The notes: a model not told the origin generated them from the letters alone. Counted from the stretch's first letter, positions 1-6,918 are shown. The stretch is DNA of 7,414 bases from an uncultured bacterium (GCA_949285775.1 CASEAD010000067.1:1-7414); one strand, 5' to 3'. Program-made: numbers and translations.

Positions 1-1
1 A

Positions 2-106
2 GATATAGATTTTAATGATAATAGAATAAAATATCTAAAAGAAAATAAATATATAAAATTAGATAATAATATATATATTAATTATTTAAATATAATAGGA
101 GGATAA
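2..106 (+). CDS. 3' end of an unidentified gene (partial)
   Basis: The frame is open from the left edge for 34 codons and ends in TAA at 104-106, one base before the ATG of the next gene. The visible tail is rich in Asn, Ile, Lys and Tyr and ends Asn-Ile-Ile-Gly-Gly. Its last two Gly codons (GGA GGA) form part of the AGGAGG ribosome binding site of the downstream dehydrogenase. So long an open frame in DNA this A+T-rich, ending exactly at the next gene's start, suggests a real upstream gene cotranscribed and probably translationally coupled with it. I cannot assign a family from this fragment. It could still be a chance open frame in a leader region. Confidence 0.55.
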   Translation, partial: DIDFNDNRIKYLKENKYIKLDNNIYINYLNIIGG

Positions 107-107
107 G

Positions 108-845
108 ATGAAGAAAACCGTTTTAATAACAGGCGCTACTAGAGGGATAGGAAAAAGTACTGCAATAGAATTTGCTAAGAATAATTATAATATAGTTATT
201 AATTATTTAAATAGTGATAATTTAGCAAAAGAATTAAAAAATTATTTAGAAAATACTTATAAAGTAGATGTATTAACTATTAAAGCAGATATATCTATTG
301 AACCAGATGTTATAAATATGCTTAATATTATTATAGATAAGTTTAAATATATTGATGTGGTAGTTAATAATGCGGGTATTGCGATTGATAATATATTAGA
401 AAATAAAACTAGTGAAGAATTTATGAGAGTATTAAATACTAATTTAATAGGTACTTTTTTAGTTTCTAAATATGTATCTTTTCATATGTTAGAAAATAAA
501 AGTGGTAGAATAATTAATGTTAGTAGTACTAATGGAATAGACACATATTATCCTTATAGTATGGATTATGATGCATCTAAAGCAGGAGTTATATCTTTAA
601 CGCATAATTTTGCTACTATTTTAGCACCTTACGTTAATGTCAATTGTGTGGCACCTGGATGGGTTAATACAGATATGAATAAGTTTTTGGATGAAGAGCA
701 AATAAAAGAAGAAGAAAATAAAATATTATTAAATAGATTTGCTGAACCAGGAGAAATTGCTAAAGTAATATATTTTTTATCAACAGATGATAGTAAATAT
801 ATTAATAATACAATTATTAGAGTAGATGGTGGTTTAAAGAATTAA
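108..845 (+). CDS. FabG-like short-chain dehydrogenase/reductase
   Basis: A classical SDR of 245 residues, the usual FabG length. It has a Rossmann fold with the TGATRGIG nucleotide-binding motif (residues 8-15), NNAG at 87-90, the structural Asn112, catalytic Ser140 in NVSS, and Tyr154/Lys158 in YDASK. PGWVNT follows at 183-188, with a C-terminal VDGG. All four catalytic residues are present. Arg12 in the glycine motif and Asn32-Tyr33 after the second strand favour NADPH, as in 3-oxoacyl-ACP reductases. The likely reaction is reversible reduction of a 3-keto group in the cytoplasm, in fatty-acid synthesis or on another small substrate; SDR substrate cannot be read from motifs. The ATG has AGGAGG (97-102) five bases upstream. 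It is probably cotranscribed with the gene ending at 106. No other fab gene is visible, so I give no symbol. Confidence 0.9.
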   Translation: MKKTVLITGATRGIGKSTAIEFAKNNYNIVINYLNSDNLAKELKNYLENTYKVDVLTIKADISIEPDVINMLNIIIDKFKYIDVVVNNAGIAIDNILENKTSEEFMRVLNTNLIGTFLVSKYVSFHMLENKSGRIINVSSTNGIDTYYPYSMDYDASKAGVISLTHNFATILAPYVNVNCVAPGWVNTDMNKFLDEEQIKEEENKILLNRFAEPGEIAKVIYFLSTDDSKYINNTIIRVDGGLKN

Positions 846-922
846 GATAGCATATCAAAATATATAATAATTAAAAATACATAATTGGCTATTAGAAAAA
901 TAAAAGATTAACTAACGCTATG

Positions 923-947
923 GAAGATTAAAATATCTTCTTTTTTT
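923..947 (+). terminator. Rho-independent terminator after the SDR gene
   Basis: The arms GAAGAT (923-928) and ATCTTC (935-940) form a 6-bp stem with a 6-base loop, followed directly by seven T (941-947). It lies 77 bases after the SDR stop and faces the convergent gene's terminator. The stem is short but typical of very A+T-rich genomes. The 846-922 stretch before it shows nothing else. Confidence 0.65.
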
Positions 948-953
948 ATCATC

Positions 954-980
954 AAAAAAACAACCTATATAAAATAGGTT
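954..980 (-). terminator. Rho-independent terminator of the minus-strand gene
   Basis: Read on the minus strand, AACCTAT and ATAGGTT (plus-strand 974-980 and 962-968) make a perfect 7-bp stem with a 5-base loop. One G and then seven T (plus-strand A run 954-960) follow. It lies just beyond the stop codon at 1005, and with the 923-947 hairpin it insulates the two convergent units. Confidence 0.8.
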
Positions 981-1004
981 ATTTATGTTTAAAATTATCA
1001 ATTT

Positions 1005-1595
1005 TTATTTTCTTATAATAGTAGCTTCTTTAGCAAGTGTTCTTATCATATGTTTATTTAAATTAGGTTGAAAACTTAGATTAGAGTTATCTATTATTAA
1101 ATTTGTCATATTATATTTTTCTTTTAAAAATTCTACCATCTCTATATAGATATTTATGGCTCTCTTATAATCTTTCTTTTGAATAAACATAATAGTTTTA
1201 GATATATAATCATCTAACATAATTTGTGCAGTTTCTTTATCTTTTAAAATATACTTACTAATAATAGGACCAATTACTTCATATTCTATTAATAAATTAA
1301 AATAATTTCTGTTATTCATCATATAATTATCTCTAAAGTTTCTTAATACTTTTAAGTAATAACAATTATCATCATACCCTAAAACATCACACATTGCAGT
1401 AGTAAGATAACAACTAGAACTATTTCCTTTTTCATATTCATCTTCTCTATTTCTTAAAGAACTATCACTAAATACAATATTACTACAAGCACCAGAATAG
1501 GGATCGTAATAACGATCTTTATCTTCACAAAAAGCCTCGCCATATTCATTTGTTTTTTGTAAATTCATTTTTTCACATTGTATGCACATTGCCAT
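1005..1595 (-). CDS. Cys-rich CFI-box-type conserved protein, function unknown
   Basis: A 196-residue soluble protein with no signal peptide or membrane segment. The N-terminus carries C4-x2-C7, then C23 and C37 in a GEAFC...YYDPYSGAC context, which looks like a small metal-binding (zinc-ribbon-like) module. Residues 61-92 hold SCYLTTA, then LGYDDNC and LRNFRDNYM. This resembles the CFI-box pattern, Cys followed by (T/A)TA and ending in LRxFRD, seen in many uncharacterised bacterial proteins. From about residue 93 to the end it is helical. Function and partners are unknown. The start is the ATG at 1593-1595, preceded by AAGGAAGTGAT; Met3 is the only nearby alternative. The gene is monocistronic, with its own promoter and terminator, and transcribed away from the Rieske gene. 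Family recognition is from memory of motifs; the zinc role is inference. Confidence 0.8.
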   Translation of the reverse strand: MAMCIQCEKMNLQKTNEYGEAFCEDKDRYYDPYSGACSNIVFSDSSLRNREDEYEKGNSSSCYLTTAMCDVLGYDDNCYYLKVLRNFRDNYMMNNRNYFNLLIEYEVIGPIISKYILKDKETAQIMLDDYISKTIMFIQKKDYKRAINIYIEMVEFLKEKYNMTNLIIDNSNLSFQPNLNKHMIRTLAKEATIIRK

Positions 1596-1615
1596 ATTAT
1601 CACTTCCTTAACTAC

Positions 1616-1644
1616 ATTATAATAATTAATAATATAAAAATCAA
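1616..1644 (-). promoter_or_regulatory. Sigma-A-like promoter of the CFI-box gene
   Basis: On the minus strand, TTGATT (plus 1639-1644) and a perfect TATAAT (plus 1616-1621) are separated by exactly 17 bases. Transcription would begin near 1609, giving a very short leader that holds the AAGGAAGTGAT ribosome binding site. The divergent gap 1596-1696 shows no equally clear plus-strand promoter. A plus-strand TATAAT (1618-1623) overlaps the same palindromic ATTATAAT but lacks a -35. Confidence 0.7.
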
Positions 1645-1696
1645 TAAAATAAGAGTAATTATTGTAATAAATTCCATAATAATATAGGTGAGGGCT

Positions 1697-3151
1697 ATGA
1701 AAAATAAGAGTATTTGGTTATTAGAAAAAAATAATAAGTTATTTAAATCATTAGATAAAGATATAAGTACAGATATATTAATTATAGGTGGAGGTATAGC
1801 GGGTCTATCAACAGCGTACTTTTTAATGAATAGTAATTATAATATAACTTTAATAGATAAAAACTATATTGGTTTAGGAATAACTTCTAATTCTAGTGCA
1901 AAGATATCTTTTGTAAGGGAAGGTATTTACCATAAAATGAAGAAGAATATTGGTAAAAAATATTTGGATAGTCAATTAGAGTCTATTAAAATATTAAAAA
2001 GTATTATAAGTAATAATAAGATTAATTGTGATTTTGAAGTGTCTCCTTCTTATCTTTTTACAGAAAGTGATAATAAAATAGAAGATATTAGGAAAGAAGA
2101 ACAATTTTATAGGGAGAATGATATTGAATGTGAGGTTAGTTCTAGTTTACCTATTGATTTTCCTTGTAAGTATTCTATTAAAATAGAGGGAAACTATGTT
2201 TTTAATCCTTATAAATATTTAACTGCTTTAAAAGGAATAATTAATAAAAAAGTAAAGATATATGAAAAAACTAGAGCATTATCTATAAAAGAGGGTAAGG
2301 GAAATTATGAAGTTATAACTGATAATAATAAGATTACTACTAAAATAGTTATAGTGTGTACTCAGTATCCTTTCTTTACAGAACACTTATTTATACCTTT
2401 TAAAGGTATTATAGAGAAATCATTCTTGGTAGTATCAAATAGTAATATAAATACTAGTTTTAACGCTATTAATACTGGTAATCCTACACATTCTATTAGA
2501 ACTATTAATCTTAATAATAAGAAATATCTATTATATGTAAATAACTCACATTATATAAATAAATATAATGATAAAGAAAAATATTATAAGGATAGTTTAG
2601 GTAATCAAAGAGGTTTAATTAGTAAAGATATATATACATGGTTTACTAATCAGGATCTTATTACTCCTGACTATATTCCTTATATTGGTGTTGTTAAAGA
2701 TAATTTATATGTTGCTACTGGTTTTAATACTTGGGGGATGACTAATGGGACTATTTCTGGTAAAGTTATAAGTGATATGATATTGGGTATTAAAAATGAT
2801 TATATAGAGTTATTTAATCCTAAGAGAGTTCCTTATTGTATAAGTAAGTTATTGCTTTTTAATATAAATAATGGAACATCTTATATTTTAAGTAAAATAA
2901 AGCAGAATTATTCTTTTTATAGAAATGTAAAAGTAATTACGGAAAATAATAAGAAGATTGGTATATATATAGATGATAGAGGGGTGGAACACAAAGTATA
3001 TAATATTTGTCCTCATTTAAAATGTAATTTAATATTTAATATGGTAGAAAAAACTTGGGATTGTCCTTGTCATGGATCTAGGTTTGATATAGATGGTAAT
3101 TGTATATGTGGGCCTAGTGTTTATGATATTAAATATAAGAACATAGACTAG
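1697..3151 (+). CDS. FAD-dependent oxidoreductase with C-terminal Rieske [2Fe-2S] domain (YhfW-like)
   Basis: A 484-residue two-domain redox protein. The N-terminal DAO-type FAD domain has the dinucleotide motif IIGGGIAGLSTAYFL (about 29-43) and Asp55 at the end of the second strand. It continues with GITSNSSAK near residue 62 and the TGFNTWGMTNG block near 345-357, all typical of the YhfW-like family. The last 47 residues are a Rieske domain: CPHLKC (438-443) and CPCHGSRFD (456-464). They supply both cluster Cys (438, 456), both His (440, 459) and the disulfide pair Cys443/Cys458. The usual Gly before Cys443 is Lys. It should pass electrons between a flavin-oxidised substrate and the [2Fe-2S] centre; the substrate is not known for this family. 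A GTG at 1688 is in frame but lies inside the AGGTGAGG ribosome binding site, so ATG 1697 is the start. No export signal is seen, so it is probably cytoplasmic. Confidence 0.9.
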   Translation: MKNKSIWLLEKNNKLFKSLDKDISTDILIIGGGIAGLSTAYFLMNSNYNITLIDKNYIGLGITSNSSAKISFVREGIYHKMKKNIGKKYLDSQLESIKILKSIISNNKINCDFEVSPSYLFTESDNKIEDIRKEEQFYRENDIECEVSSSLPIDFPCKYSIKIEGNYVFNPYKYLTALKGIINKKVKIYEKTRALSIKEGKGNYEVITDNNKITTKIVIVCTQYPFFTEHLFIPFKGIIEKSFLVVSNSNINTSFNAINTGNPTHSIRTINLNNKKYLLYVNNSHYINKYNDKEKYYKDSLGNQRGLISKDIYTWFTNQDLITPDYIPYIGVVKDNLYVATGFNTWGMTNGTISGKVISDMILGIKNDYIELFNPKRVPYCISKLLLFNINNGTSYILSKIKQNYSFYRNVKVITENNKKIGIYIDDRGVEHKVYNICPHLKCNLIFNMVEKTWDCPCHGSRFDIDGNCICGPSVYDIKYKNID

Positions 3152-3188
3152 TTAATATTGATGAGTTTACTCTATGTTTTTTTCTTTT
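3140..3188 (+). terminator. Rho-independent terminator after the FAD/Rieske gene
   Basis: AACATAGA (3140-3147), lying in the last codons of the gene, pairs perfectly with TCTATGTT (3171-3178). Seven T (3177-3183), then C and four more T, follow. The loop is long (23 bases) and may hold extra weak pairs. The first arm overlaps the coding end, including the codons just before the TAG stop. Confidence 0.65.
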
Positions 3189-3240
3189 ATAGTTGGTGTG
3201 GTAAAGATAATTAGTTGTATTATATTTATGCCCAAATATA

Positions 3241-3269
3241 AGTTTTGTTCGAGGGTATGTTGTTATAAT
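3241..3269 (+). promoter_or_regulatory. Possible upstream extended -10 promoter of the hydrolase gene
   Basis: TGTTATAAT (3261-3269) is a perfect TATAAT with an extended -10 TG. The -35 position holds only AGTTTT (3241-3246) at 17 bases. A near-identical TGTTATAAT with AGTTTT 16 bases before it precedes the membrane-protein gene at 4181-4208. It would give a leader of about 115 bases before the hydrolase start. The rest of the 3189-3382 gap is A+T-rich with no ORF. Confidence 0.4.
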
Positions 3270-3326
3270 AGTAAAAGTTATAATTTAGTTATTGTTGTGT
3301 ATGTTTAAAAGGCAGTTATAAATAAA

Positions 3327-3355
3327 TTTACAATATTATAATTATTTGATATAAT
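3327..3355 (+). promoter_or_regulatory. Sigma-A-like promoter of the hydrolase gene
   Basis: TTTACA (3327-3332) and a perfect TATAAT (3350-3355) are separated by 17 bases, close to consensus. Transcription would start near 3362, leaving a leader of about 27 bases with AGGAGG at 3377-3382. An intact promoter and ribosome binding site imply that the interrupted gene downstream is still transcribed and that translation still starts. Confidence 0.7.
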
Positions 3356-3388
3356 TAGAATGTAGGTAATAATGTTAGGAGGATGATT

Positions 3389-4141
3389 ATGACAAAGATT
3401 GAACCAATTAAGAATGTACCTGAAAATTTAGATTTAGAAGGATTAGAGAATATGATTAATGCTTCTCATGATAGTTTTACACCTTTAAGTATGGCAAAAG
3501 TAGTTGAAACTTTTGATTTAGATGAGGATGTAAAATCTGTAAGTACTGTTGGACCTGGGCCTATTGCTAGTGATGGTACAACATTTTATCTTTAAGATGA
3601 TGGATCTGTTGTTAATGTTGAAGGTATTACTTATGAAGAGTATACTAAGAAACTAAATGAAGCAAGGACAGTAGAATTAGAAAATAATATCGAAGAAATA
3701 AGGTTGGAAGAATTGAGACAAACTTATCCTAATTCTACTGGAGAATTTGAATTGACTTTAAATAATCAGACTTATGATTTATCAGCAGATGAAATAAAAT
3801 TATTAGAATCAGTAGTGGCTGCTGAGGCTATTAATGATTATGATGATGCTTTGGCTGTTGTAAGTGTTATTTTAAATAGATGTGATGAAGGTAATTGGGG
3901 TGGGAGTGATCCTATATCAGTTATTACAGCGAAAGGACAATTTGCAGCCTATTTTGATGGTTATTATGAAAAATATTATGATGATGAAGTGGAAATTCCT
4001 GATGCAGTAATTCAAGCTGTAGAGGATGGGTTAAGTGGTGTAAGAAATAATGATTTTTTAGAGTTTAGGAGTTCTACTAGTACAACATTTTTGTATCAGG
4101 TAGCAGATGGTGGTAATAAATATGGTCATGAGATGCTATAA
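3389..4141 (+). pseudogene. SleB-like (Hydrolase_2) cell-wall hydrolase, split by an in-frame TAA
   Basis: One reading frame runs from ATG 3389 to TAA 4139-4141, broken only by TAA at 3593-3595. The result is a 68-residue front part and 181 codons behind. The rear holds a Hydrolase_2/SleB-type domain: LLESVVAAEA with the probable catalytic Glu (GAG at 3824), AVVSVILNR, GQF, and a C-terminal GGNKYGHEM like the family's GNH. SleB-like enzymes cleave peptidoglycan. The front part has no signal peptide or membrane helix; it is acidic, ends near a GPGP motif, and I do not recognise it. The start is ATG 3389, six bases after AGGAGG; the in-frame ATG 3383 abuts AGGAGG. Coding character continues unbroken across 3596-3703, so this looks like one recent nonsense change (for example from AAA, GAA or CAA), or else readthrough or a sequencing error. 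Reinitiation at TTG 3704 or 3713 is possible but poorly supported. Confidence 0.75.
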
Positions 4142-4190
4142 GTAATTATTTTTATTTTATATATTAAGTTATTAATTGCTAGTTTTTTCT
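4141..4190 (+). terminator. Weak possible terminator after the hydrolase gene
   Basis: AGTAATTA (4141-4148) can pair with TAATTGCT (4173-4180) over 8 bp with one G-U, followed after two bases by six T (4183-4188). The loop is long and the stem A+T-rich, so it is only a candidate. The T run also sits where the next promoter's -35 would be. Confidence 0.35.
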
Positions 4191-4208
4191 TTAAAAGGGT
4201 GTTATAAT
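4181..4208 (+). promoter_or_regulatory. Extended -10 promoter of the membrane-protein/uvrC operon
   Basis: TGTTATAAT (4200-4208) combines an extended -10 TG with a perfect TATAAT. The -35 region is poor (AGTTTT, 4181-4186, 16 bases upstream). The start site would be near 4215, just before the strong AAAAGGAGGAG ribosome binding site (4216-4226). Confidence 0.5.
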
Positions 4209-4234
4209 ATTGTGCAAAAGGAGGAGTATTACTG

Positions 4235-5152
4235 ATGAAGAATAGAGTTGATTATCTAAAGTTAGGTTTAGTAATTTTAGTGTTTGGTTTTGTATTATTT
4301 TTTATTAGTTATTTATTTTATCAAAATTTAACTAAAGATACTTCTAAAAGTATAACTGCTACTGTTAAATATAAAGCAGATGATTATATAATAGTAGAAG
4401 ATGTTAATAATATAGAGTATAAATTAAATGTAACTGATGATATAGATGAGCATGATGTTTTATCTATTGTTATTGATGATATAGATGATGATGTTTCACC
4501 AATTACTGCTAATGTAAAAAGTATAGATATTGTTAGTAAGACTATTAATTTTACTATTGAAGATAATAAAGAAGATAATACTAATGAAAATATTACTAAT
4601 GATATAGATGATGCTAAAAATAATAATATAACTAGTACCGAAGAAACTATTCCTAATACAACTACATATAGTGATGAAGAAGTTGTTTCTTATGTTAGAA
4701 ATATTGATAATAACTTGGATAATTATAATAATGATTCTTCTTTAGCAAGTAGTATTAAAAGTGGGTTTGTAACAGTTATTGATTTTCTTTTTTATGATGG
4801 TACTATTGGTAATAAGACTTTTAAGGAGTTAAGTTCTGCTGCTAAGTTACAAGTTCTTTCTATGGCGCTTGCGATTGATTCTAAGATTGAGGAGTATTTT
4901 CCTAATTATAAAGAAGAGATAAGTACCACTAGTAGTAGGATTTATACTAATATAAAAGAAAAGGTAATGGAGGTATATTTAGATATTACGGTTTCGGTTT
5001 GTCAGGATAATAGTGAGTTGTGTAATAGTGCTAAAGAGGGTTTATCTAATCTTAAGAGTAGTTTTTCTTTAACATGGAATTTTATTAAAGATATAGCAGT
5101 GGATAATATAGATAAATTAAAAGATTGGTATGAAGTTTGGAGAGAAAGTTAA
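4235..5152 (+). CDS. Single-pass membrane-anchored acidic protein, unknown function
   Basis: A 305-residue protein I do not recognise. Residues 10-29 are one strongly hydrophobic helix after a short basic N-terminus (KNR, K9). This suggests an uncleaved anchor, with the rest outside the cell. Residues about 38-108 alternate like a small beta-barrel (pattern TATVKYKADDYIIVEDVNN, then a second strand set), perhaps OB-like. Residues 109-147 are an Asn/Asp/Thr/Glu-rich linker. From 148 to the end it is mostly helical, with Cys256 and Cys263 as a possible disulfide pair and an aromatic tail. The ATG follows AAGGAGGAG by about 10 bases. Its TAA shares one base with the uvrC ATG, so the two are cotranscribed and probably translationally coupled. 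That need not mean a shared function. The fold and outward topology are inference. Confidence 0.8.
   Translation: MKNRVDYLKLGLVILVFGFVLFFISYLFYQNLTKDTSKSITATVKYKADDYIIVEDVNNIEYKLNVTDDIDEHDVLSIVIDDIDDDVSPITANVKSIDIVSKTINFTIEDNKEDNTNENITNDIDDAKNNNITSTEETIPNTTTYSDEEVVSYVRNIDNNLDNYNNDSSLASSIKSGFVTVIDFLFYDGTIGNKTFKELSSAAKLQVLSMALAIDSKIEEYFPNYKEEISTTSSRIYTNIKEKVMEVYLDITVSVCQDNSELCNSAKEGLSNLKSSFSLTWNFIKDIAVDNIDKLKDWYEVWRES
4435..4488 (+). repeat. Short in-frame Asp-coding duplication
   Basis: The 15-base word TGATGATATAGATGA occurs at 4435-4449 and 4474-4488, exactly 39 bases (13 codons) apart. Each copy is followed by TGATGTTT after zero or three bases. Both encode Asp-Asp-Ile-Asp and sit in the predicted beta-rich part of the membrane protein. 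A shorter related GATATAGATGATG lies at 4601-4613 in the linker. It looks like local duplication in acidic low-complexity coding sequence. Confidence 0.6.
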
Positions 5153-6918
5153 TGATTGATAAGAAACTTGCATTAGTACCTCATAAACCTGGTTGTTATT
5201 TAATGAAGGATAAGAAGGGTATAATTATATATGTTGGTAAGTCTAAGAATTTAAAGAATAGGTTAACTTCTTATTTTAAGTCTTCTCATACGGGAAAAAC
5301 TGCTATGTTAGTTAGAGATATATATGATTTTGAATATATTATTACTTCTAGTGAATTAGAATCTTTGTTATTAGAGATTAATCTTATTAAGAAATATGAT
5401 CCTAAGTATAATATATTATTAAGAGATGATAAGAGTTATCCTTATATAGAGGTAACTAATGAGAAAGTATTTAGATTATTAGTTGTAAGGAATCCTAATA
5501 TAAAGAAAAGAAGGGATACTAAGTTATTTGGCCCTTATCCTAATGTTACGGCTGCTAGAAATGTTGTTGATATGATTAATAGGATTTATCCTTTAAAAAA
5601 GTGTAAACATTATGAGAAGAAAGAATGCTTATATTATCATATTGGTCAGTGTTTAGGGTATTGTACGAAAAATATTGATAAAGAGGTTATTGATAATATG
5701 AAACATGAAATAATATCTTTTTTAAATGGTAATCATAGTATTATAACAGATAAATTAAAATCTTTAATGGAGATGTATTCAAATAAATTAGAGTTTGAGA
5801 AAGCTTTAGAATATAAGAAGATGTTAGATTATATTAATGTTACTTTAGAAAAACAAAAGGTAGAGTTAGATGATAATCTTAATAGAGATATTATAGCGTA
5901 TTATACAGAAAATAATTATTTATCTATGCAGATGCTATTTATTAGGGGGGGGAAATTGTTAGATCATAATAGTGATATTTTTCCTATGATAGATAATTTA
6001 GAAGAAGAGATAATGACTTATATTTCTAAGTTCTATGATAAACATAAGATTAAGCCTCATGAGGTAATTGTACCTGATATTGTGGATAAGGAAGTATTAA
6101 AGCAAGCTTTTGGTATAAATTTTATTACTCCTATTAAAGGGAAGAAGAAAAAGATGTTAGATTTAGCTTTAGAGAATGCCAAAAATTATTTTAATGAACA
6201 AATGACTTTAGTTAGTAGGGATGAGGAGAGAACATATGAAGCTTTAGTAGAACTAGAAAATGCATTAGGTATAGATAAGATTAGAAGAATAGAGTTATTT
6301 GATAATTCTAATTTATTTGGTAGTTTTAATGTTTCGGGTATGGTTGTATTTATAAATGGTAAGCCTTATAAGAATGACTATAGAAAATTTAAAATTACTA
6401 ATGATGTTAATGATGATTATGGTACAATGAGAGAGGTTATATATAGGAGGTATTTTAGAGTATTAAAAGATAATTTAGAAAGGCCTGATTTAATTATTGT
6501 TGATGGAGGCATTGGGCAATTAAATGTAGCAAGAGAAGTTTTAAGGGAGCTTGATATGGATATTCCAACGGCTGGATTAAAGAAAAATGATAAACATAGT
6601 ACTAATGAATTGGTAGGGTTAGATCCTATTCAGGTAATTGAAGTTGATAAGAAGAGTAATTTATTTTTATTATTAACTAAAATGCAAGATGAGGTACATA
6701 ATTATACTATAAGCTATCATAGGCAGATTAGAAGTAAGGGTAGTCTTTCTAGTATTTTAGATAATATTGAAGGTATAGGAGAGGTAAGAAAAAATAAGTT
6801 GTTAAAGAAATATCATACTATATCGAGGATGAAGGATGCTAGTATAGAAGAGTTGTGTGAAATACTTCCTAAAGATATTGCAATTAAGTTTAAAGATTTT
6901 TTGTTGGAATTTGATTAA
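5152..6918 (+). CDS. uvrC: UvrABC excinuclease subunit C
   Basis: UvrC makes both incisions around a DNA lesion in nucleotide excision repair, acting with UvrA and UvrB in the cytoplasm. The 588 residues cover the whole family architecture. First is the GIY-YIG 3'-nuclease domain (GCY 14-16, YVG 27-29, Arg37, Glu75, Asn87), then Cys151-x7-Cys159-x7-Cys167-x3-Cys171, matching the [4Fe-4S] cysteines known in UvrC. A UVR helix hairpin near 200-230 would bind UvrB. The RNase H-like 5'-nuclease domain has Asp384 in FDNSN, the IIVDGG Asp451, and His516/His523 in DEVHNYTISYHR. Helix-hairpin-helix repeats close the protein. ATG 5152 is the start: GGAGAG (5139-5144) lies seven bases upstream, and it overlaps the previous stop as TAATG. 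An in-frame TTG at 5137 would lie upstream of that ribosome binding site. A run of eight G at 5945-5952 encodes Arg-Gly-Gly mid-protein. Confidence 0.97.
   Translation: MIDKKLALVPHKPGCYLMKDKKGIIIYVGKSKNLKNRLTSYFKSSHTGKTAMLVRDIYDFEYIITSSELESLLLEINLIKKYDPKYNILLRDDKSYPYIEVTNEKVFRLLVVRNPNIKKRRDTKLFGPYPNVTAARNVVDMINRIYPLKKCKHYEKKECLYYHIGQCLGYCTKNIDKEVIDNMKHEIISFLNGNHSIITDKLKSLMEMYSNKLEFEKALEYKKMLDYINVTLEKQKVELDDNLNRDIIAYYTENNYLSMQMLFIRGGKLLDHNSDIFPMIDNLEEEIMTYISKFYDKHKIKPHEVIVPDIVDKEVLKQAFGINFITPIKGKKKKMLDLALENAKNYFNEQMTLVSRDEERTYEALVELENALGIDKIRRIELFDNSNLFGSFNVSGMVVFINGKPYKNDYRKFKITNDVNDDYGTMREVIYRRYFRVLKDNLERPDLIIVDGGIGQLNVAREVLRELDMDIPTAGLKKNDKHSTNELVGLDPIQVIEVDKKSNLFLLLTKMQDEVHNYTISYHRQIRSKGSLSSILDNIEGIGEVRKNKLLKKYHTISRMKDASIEELCEILPKDIAIKFKDFLLEFD
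5945..5952 (+). repeat. G8 homopolymer inside uvrC
   Basis: Eight consecutive G across codons AGG GGG GGG (Arg265-Gly266-Gly267). In sequence this poor in G this is the longest G run in the window. Gain or loss of one base would cut UvrC after the UVR region and remove the RNase H and helix-hairpin-helix domains. In this copy the frame is intact. Confidence 0.9.

Noticed and set aside
1688..1699. GTG at 1688 as start of the FAD/Rieske gene
   Set aside because: It lies inside the AGGTGAGG ribosome binding site; ATG 1697 has normal spacing.
3221..3240. Hairpin TATATTT/AAATATA in the gap before the hydrolase
   Set aside because: The stem is only seven A-T pairs with no T run, as expected by chance in this composition.
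3383..3391. ATG 3383 as start of the hydrolase
   Set aside because: It touches AGGAGG with no spacer; ATG 3389 in the same frame is six bases away from it.
3593..3595. TAA reassigned to an amino acid
   Set aside because: TAA ends the SDR, CFI-box, membrane protein and uvrC genes in this window, so reassignment is not supported.
3597..3659. ATG ATG just after the internal TAA as a reinitiation start
   Set aside because: These ATGs are in a different frame and give only about 20 codons, so they cannot rescue the hydrolase.
3704..4141. A separate complete gene starting at TTG 3704
   Set aside because: It has no spaced ribosome binding site, and the same frame is open and coding-like back to the TAA at 3593, so it is the rear part of one gene.
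5137..5151. TTG 5137 as the uvrC start
   Set aside because: It lies two bases ahead of GGAGAG, the site that serves ATG 5152, and would add five residues not expected in the family.
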